Part shown: positions 38,560 to 40,853 of the stretch, in pieces
How the letters are laid out: each line of letters starts with the position of its first letter
Position numbering within the stretch: position 1 is the stretch's first letter
Program-made: the position numbers and the translations under genes
Notes under the pieces: generated by a model
Seen by the model: only the letters and a program-made list of their open reading frames with translations
What the model was told of the DNA's origin: nothing
Databases searched by the model: none
Source: an uncultured Prevotellaceae bacterium
GTDB lineage: Bacteria; Bacteroidota; Bacteroidia; Bacteroidales; Bacteroidaceae
NCBI GenBank assembly: GCA_947169245.1
Contig: CAMVPA010000031.1
Location: 1-40,853, forward strand
DNA length: 40,853 nucleotides
Direction of reading: 5' to 3'

Positions 38560-39225
38560 TCAGCGATAGATGGTGACTGTACCGCCGTCACTCTGACAGT
38601 ACTTGCGGACGAGCTGCTGGATGAACTCTGCATTCTTGCGCACGCGATCCTCCTGGCCGTCGTAGCCGTTGATGAGCACCAGCAGGTGGGTGGTGTCAAG
38701 CGTCATCTTGGTGCGCTCGTTGTCGCTGGTGGGCGTTCCGACGCCGCCTATCTGGTCGCGATAGACGGGCAGTCCGGCAATGTTCAGCATGCCACGTCCG
38801 ATGCCTTCGTAGGGCTCGTCCTCACGTCCCACACCGAGGGTCAGCGTATCACCCACAATCTTGTCGGCATCGAAGCCACCAATACTGTAGCCATAGACGA
38901 TGCTGGCAAGGTTGACAAGGTCGACGAGCGTGTCGATCTGGTAGAGCTCCTTGCCCTGCAGCATGCGGCGGATGAGCTGTTCGGAGGCTGGACGGTAGCG
39001 CGAAGGGTCCTTGCCGCAGGCCTTGTAGACACGGCGTGTGGCGGCAATGCCGCTCAGCTCCTTCAGCGACTCAGTGGTCAGTTCGCGCCGAAAGCGCTCC
39101 TCCCACTCATGAATCTCGTCCCACAGCGCAGCGTAGTAAGGACTGTTAACAACCCGTGCCTCGACGGCAGCGCCGACAAAGGCGGGGCACACCCGCTCAA
39201 TCTCCTCAGAAACAATGATTTTCAT
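38560..39225 (-). CDS. Free-standing B3/B4 domain protein
   Basis: A 221-residue protein matching the B3/B4 domain of the phenylalanyl-tRNA synthetase beta subunit, the part that hydrolyses mischarged Tyr-tRNA(Phe). Characteristic stretches are ACGKDPSRYRPASEQLIRRML, VDLVNLASIVYGYSIGGFD, EPYEGIGRGMLNIAGLPVYRD and DTTHLLVLINGYDG (the first quoted from its middle: KDPSRYRPASEQLIRR). Free-standing copies are thought to edit mischarged tRNAs in trans or act on amino-acid conjugates; the substrate is unknown. It starts 25 bases after the serine hydrolase gene, so they may be co-transcribed. Confidence 0.85.
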   Translation of the reverse strand: MKIIVSEEIERVCPAFVGAAVEARVVNSPYYAALWDEIHEWEERFRRELTTESLKELSGIAATRRVYKACGKDPSRYRPASEQLIRRMLQGKELYQIDTLVDLVNLASIVYGYSIGGFDADKIVGDTLTLGVGREDEPYEGIGRGMLNIAGLPVYRDQIGGVGTPTSDNERTKMTLDTTHLLVLINGYDGQEDRVRKNAEFIQQLVRKYCQSDGGTVTIYR

Positions 39226-39250
39226 CTTCTTACTCCTTTATTCCTTACTC

Positions 39251-40768
39251 CTACATCATCGTTCCAATGATGTTTACAGGATTGTTCAGATAGTTCTCCT
39301 TGGCAACAATCTCCAGTTTGTCGCCCAGGAACTTGATGCGCAGCAGGACGGAACTCATCCAGTCGACATAGTGTAGCTTGGCCTGCAGCTCGTCGTCCTT
39401 CCATGCATAGCAGGCGCCGATGCGGAAGGGAGGCTTGATGGGGTTGAAGCGCCCGACGGTGGCATAGCGCGCATCGAGTGGATAGAAGCTGACCTTAGTC
39501 GTCTTCCACTTGCCATAGCCCATCTCCACCAATCCCTTGCGCTGGGCCGTGTCGGTAATCTCAATCAGGCTGTCGGCCACGAAGTGCAGCTGCGACCAGC
39601 CCAGCGGATTCTTCTGCAGCTGGAACGTCTTGTCCTGATAGGGCTCAGGGGCGTTGCGTCGCGGTTTGGGGTTAAAGAGCACCTGGTTCGTCTGCTCACC
39701 CTCCAAGAGCGGCAGCGTCCACGAGCGCTGTTTCAGCTGCTGCCAGCTGTCCGACGGTGTCAGCGGCTGGCTGGCAATGTCGCGGAACAACGTATTCCAG
39801 ATATGAGCCTGCTCGCGGGCTGTATTGTTGGTAGTACATTGGGTGATAATCACCACGACATCCTGTTTCGGAACAACGATGATAAACTGTCCGTAGGAGC
39901 CGTTGGCCTGCATGGCTGTGGGGTACTCGCAGGTCCACATCTGGTAGCCGTAGCCGCTGCCCTTGCCGGTCTCCGTCTGCCGTTTCATCATGGCGGCGAC
40001 CCACTCGGCGGGTATCAGCTGTTGGTCGTGCCACTTGCCACGCTGCAACAGGAGTTGGCCGAACTTGGCCAACGACTCGCTTTGGATGTAGAGTCCCCAA
40101 CCACCTGTGGTGATGCCCTCAGGGCTCAGCTCCCACTGCACCTCGCGGATGTTCAGCTGCCTGAAGACACGCTGTTTCAGATAGTCGAGCACCGTCATAC
40201 CTGTCACCTTTTGGATAATGGCCGACAGCAGATAGGTGTCGATGGAGTCGTACTGGAATTTCGTTCCTGGCTTGGCGTTCATGGGGTGAGCCAGATAGTC
40301 ACGCACCCACTGGCGGCTCTTGTTACGCATATTGGTATCGACGACAAAACCCGAGCGCATGGTCAGCAGGTCTTTCACAGTAATACTCTTCAGTTGCCAG
40401 CTGACGATGTTTGGCAATTTGTCGGGAAAGAACGACACCAGCTTGTCGGTCAGCCGCAGCCGTTTCTCGCCAATAGCTATGCCTACTGCCGCTGCAACAA
40501 ATGTTTTCGAGCACGAGAACTGTGTGTGCGGATATTCGGCACGAAACGGAGCAGGGTACATCTCGCCCACCACCTTGCCGTGGCGCATCACGATGCAGCT
40601 GTGAATCTCAGTCTTGGGGTAGGCCATCAGCGAGTCGAAAAACGCCGACACCCACTCCGACTTCAAACCCACGGCCTCGGGCGATGTTCGCGGCAGGTCG
40701 TTCGTCTGTGCCTCTGTCGTCAGCCCGGCGCACAGTCCTATGATCATTATCAGTATTCTATTTCTCAT
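39251..40768 (-). CDS. Exported serine hydrolase of the beta-lactamase/AmpC-like family
   Basis: A signal peptide (MRNRILIMIIGLCAGLTTEAQ) leads a 505-residue protein. Residues ~25-350 form a beta-lactamase-type (class C, penicillin-binding-protein-like) domain: the SxxK catalytic motif in FSCSKTF (Ser85, Lys88), the second motif Tyr in FQYDSIDTYLL (~178), and YGYQMWTCEY/GSYGQFIIVVP near the third. The last ~130 residues are a beta-rich appendage (QDKTFQLQKNPLGWSQLHFV) common in Bacteroidetes members. Such proteins act as peptidases or esterases rather than antibiotic-degrading enzymes in most cases. No clear promoter was seen in the few bases upstream before the terminator at 40793. Confidence 0.85.
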   Translation of the reverse strand: MRNRILIMIIGLCAGLTTEAQTNDLPRTSPEAVGLKSEWVSAFFDSLMAYPKTEIHSCIVMRHGKVVGEMYPAPFRAEYPHTQFSCSKTFVAAAVGIAIGEKRLRLTDKLVSFFPDKLPNIVSWQLKSITVKDLLTMRSGFVVDTNMRNKSRQWVRDYLAHPMNAKPGTKFQYDSIDTYLLSAIIQKVTGMTVLDYLKQRVFRQLNIREVQWELSPEGITTGGWGLYIQSESLAKFGQLLLQRGKWHDQQLIPAEWVAAMMKRQTETGKGSGYGYQMWTCEYPTAMQANGSYGQFIIVVPKQDVVVIITQCTTNNTAREQAHIWNTLFRDIASQPLTPSDSWQQLKQRSWTLPLLEGEQTNQVLFNPKPRRNAPEPYQDKTFQLQKNPLGWSQLHFVADSLIEITDTAQRKGLVEMGYGKWKTTKVSFYPLDARYATVGRFNPIKPPFRIGACYAWKDDELQAKLHYVDWMSSVLLRIKFLGDKLEIVAKENYLNNPVNIIGTMM

Positions 40769-40792
40769 GTCGACAAATCAAAAAGTACTATA

Positions 40793-40827
40793 AAAGGTGC
40801 TGCAGAATCACATCTTGCAGCACCTTT
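40793..40827 (-). terminator. Terminator of a gene beyond the right edge
   Basis: AAAGGTGCTGCA (40793-40804) and TGCAGCACCTTT (40816-40827) form a perfect 12-bp stem with an 11-base loop. On the minus strand it continues TATAGTACTTTTTG, so it may end a leftward gene entering from the right; on the plus strand GCTTTT follows. Confidence 0.65.
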
Positions 40828-40853
40828 GCTTTTAAGCCTTGTACCCAGAGCCG

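Noticed and set aside
39251..40768. Antibiotic-resistance beta-lactamase
   Set aside because: The protein has the SxxK serine hydrolase fold but also a long extra C-terminal domain typical of Bacteroidetes peptidase/esterase-like members; nothing indicates resistance.

Overview
The window reads as chromosomal DNA of a member of the Bacteroidales, most likely Prevotella or a close relative. The reasons are Bacteroidetes-type promoters (TAnnTTTG, sometimes with TTTG about 20 bases upstream) in front of most operons, little use of strong ribosome binding sites, a fasciclin-type secreted protein, DUF4369/TlpA-like thioredoxins, a DUF4294 protein, a fused gamma-alpha KorA with KorB, and a run of three FKBP isomerases. 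No rRNA, tRNA, CRISPR array, integrase or transposase was found.

Layout. 1-330: the left edge, a plus-strand terminator, and a compact leftward promoter-hairpin-T-tract unit that may encode a small RNA. 409-2988: a tiny exported protein coupled to a fasciclin-like protein whose last ~124 codons are split off by a frameshift. 3315-4820: a DASS/SLC13 anion transporter. 5006-7459: lipoprotein, ECF sigma factor, and a membrane-anchored beta-barrel protein, a likely envelope regulatory operon. 7556-9073: a small odd block with a YfbK/VWA C-terminal remnant, a sigma-region-4-like HTH protein and an AT-rich orphan gene. 9243-13439: a three-gene exported thioredoxin operon. 13657-13950: a zinc-ribbon protein, followed by about 0.8 kb of gene-free DNA packed with inverted and tandem repeats. 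14776-17651: korB-korA. 17804-18499: a sirtuin. 18675-21220: three FKBPs aimed at the cytoplasm and the envelope. 21341-23653: a Lrp/AsnC regulator and a glutamine-amidotransferase/dipeptidase fusion. 23702-24310: a DUF4294 protein, divergent from miaB (24399-25742).

25752-38471 is the most coherent block. It consists of two convergent operons whose stop codons lie only 3 bases apart. The rightward operon encodes an MsbA-like ABC exporter, a phosphoglycerol-transferase-like membrane enzyme, UDP-galactopyranose mutase, an LpxL-like acyltransferase, a GT90-type glycosyltransferase and a candidate galactofuranosyltransferase. The leftward operon encodes a HisC/CobD-like PLP enzyme, a LicC-like cytidylyltransferase, a GT25 glycosyltransferase, two LicD-like phosphotransferases and a sugar kinase of the LPS-core type. 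Together they look like a locus that builds and decorates lipooligosaccharide with galactofuranose and a phospho-alcohol. No LicA choline kinase or LicB choline transporter lies nearby, so the adjacent PLP enzyme may supply the phospho-alcohol. 38560-40768 holds a free-standing B3/B4 domain protein and a serine hydrolase.

Beyond the genes, the window is notable for short repeats. Two unrelated palindromic element families sit in frame inside coding regions. Pyrimidine-rich heptamer repeats lie immediately upstream of three TAnnTTTG promoters. A ~146-base nested inverted-repeat element lies at 14145-14290.
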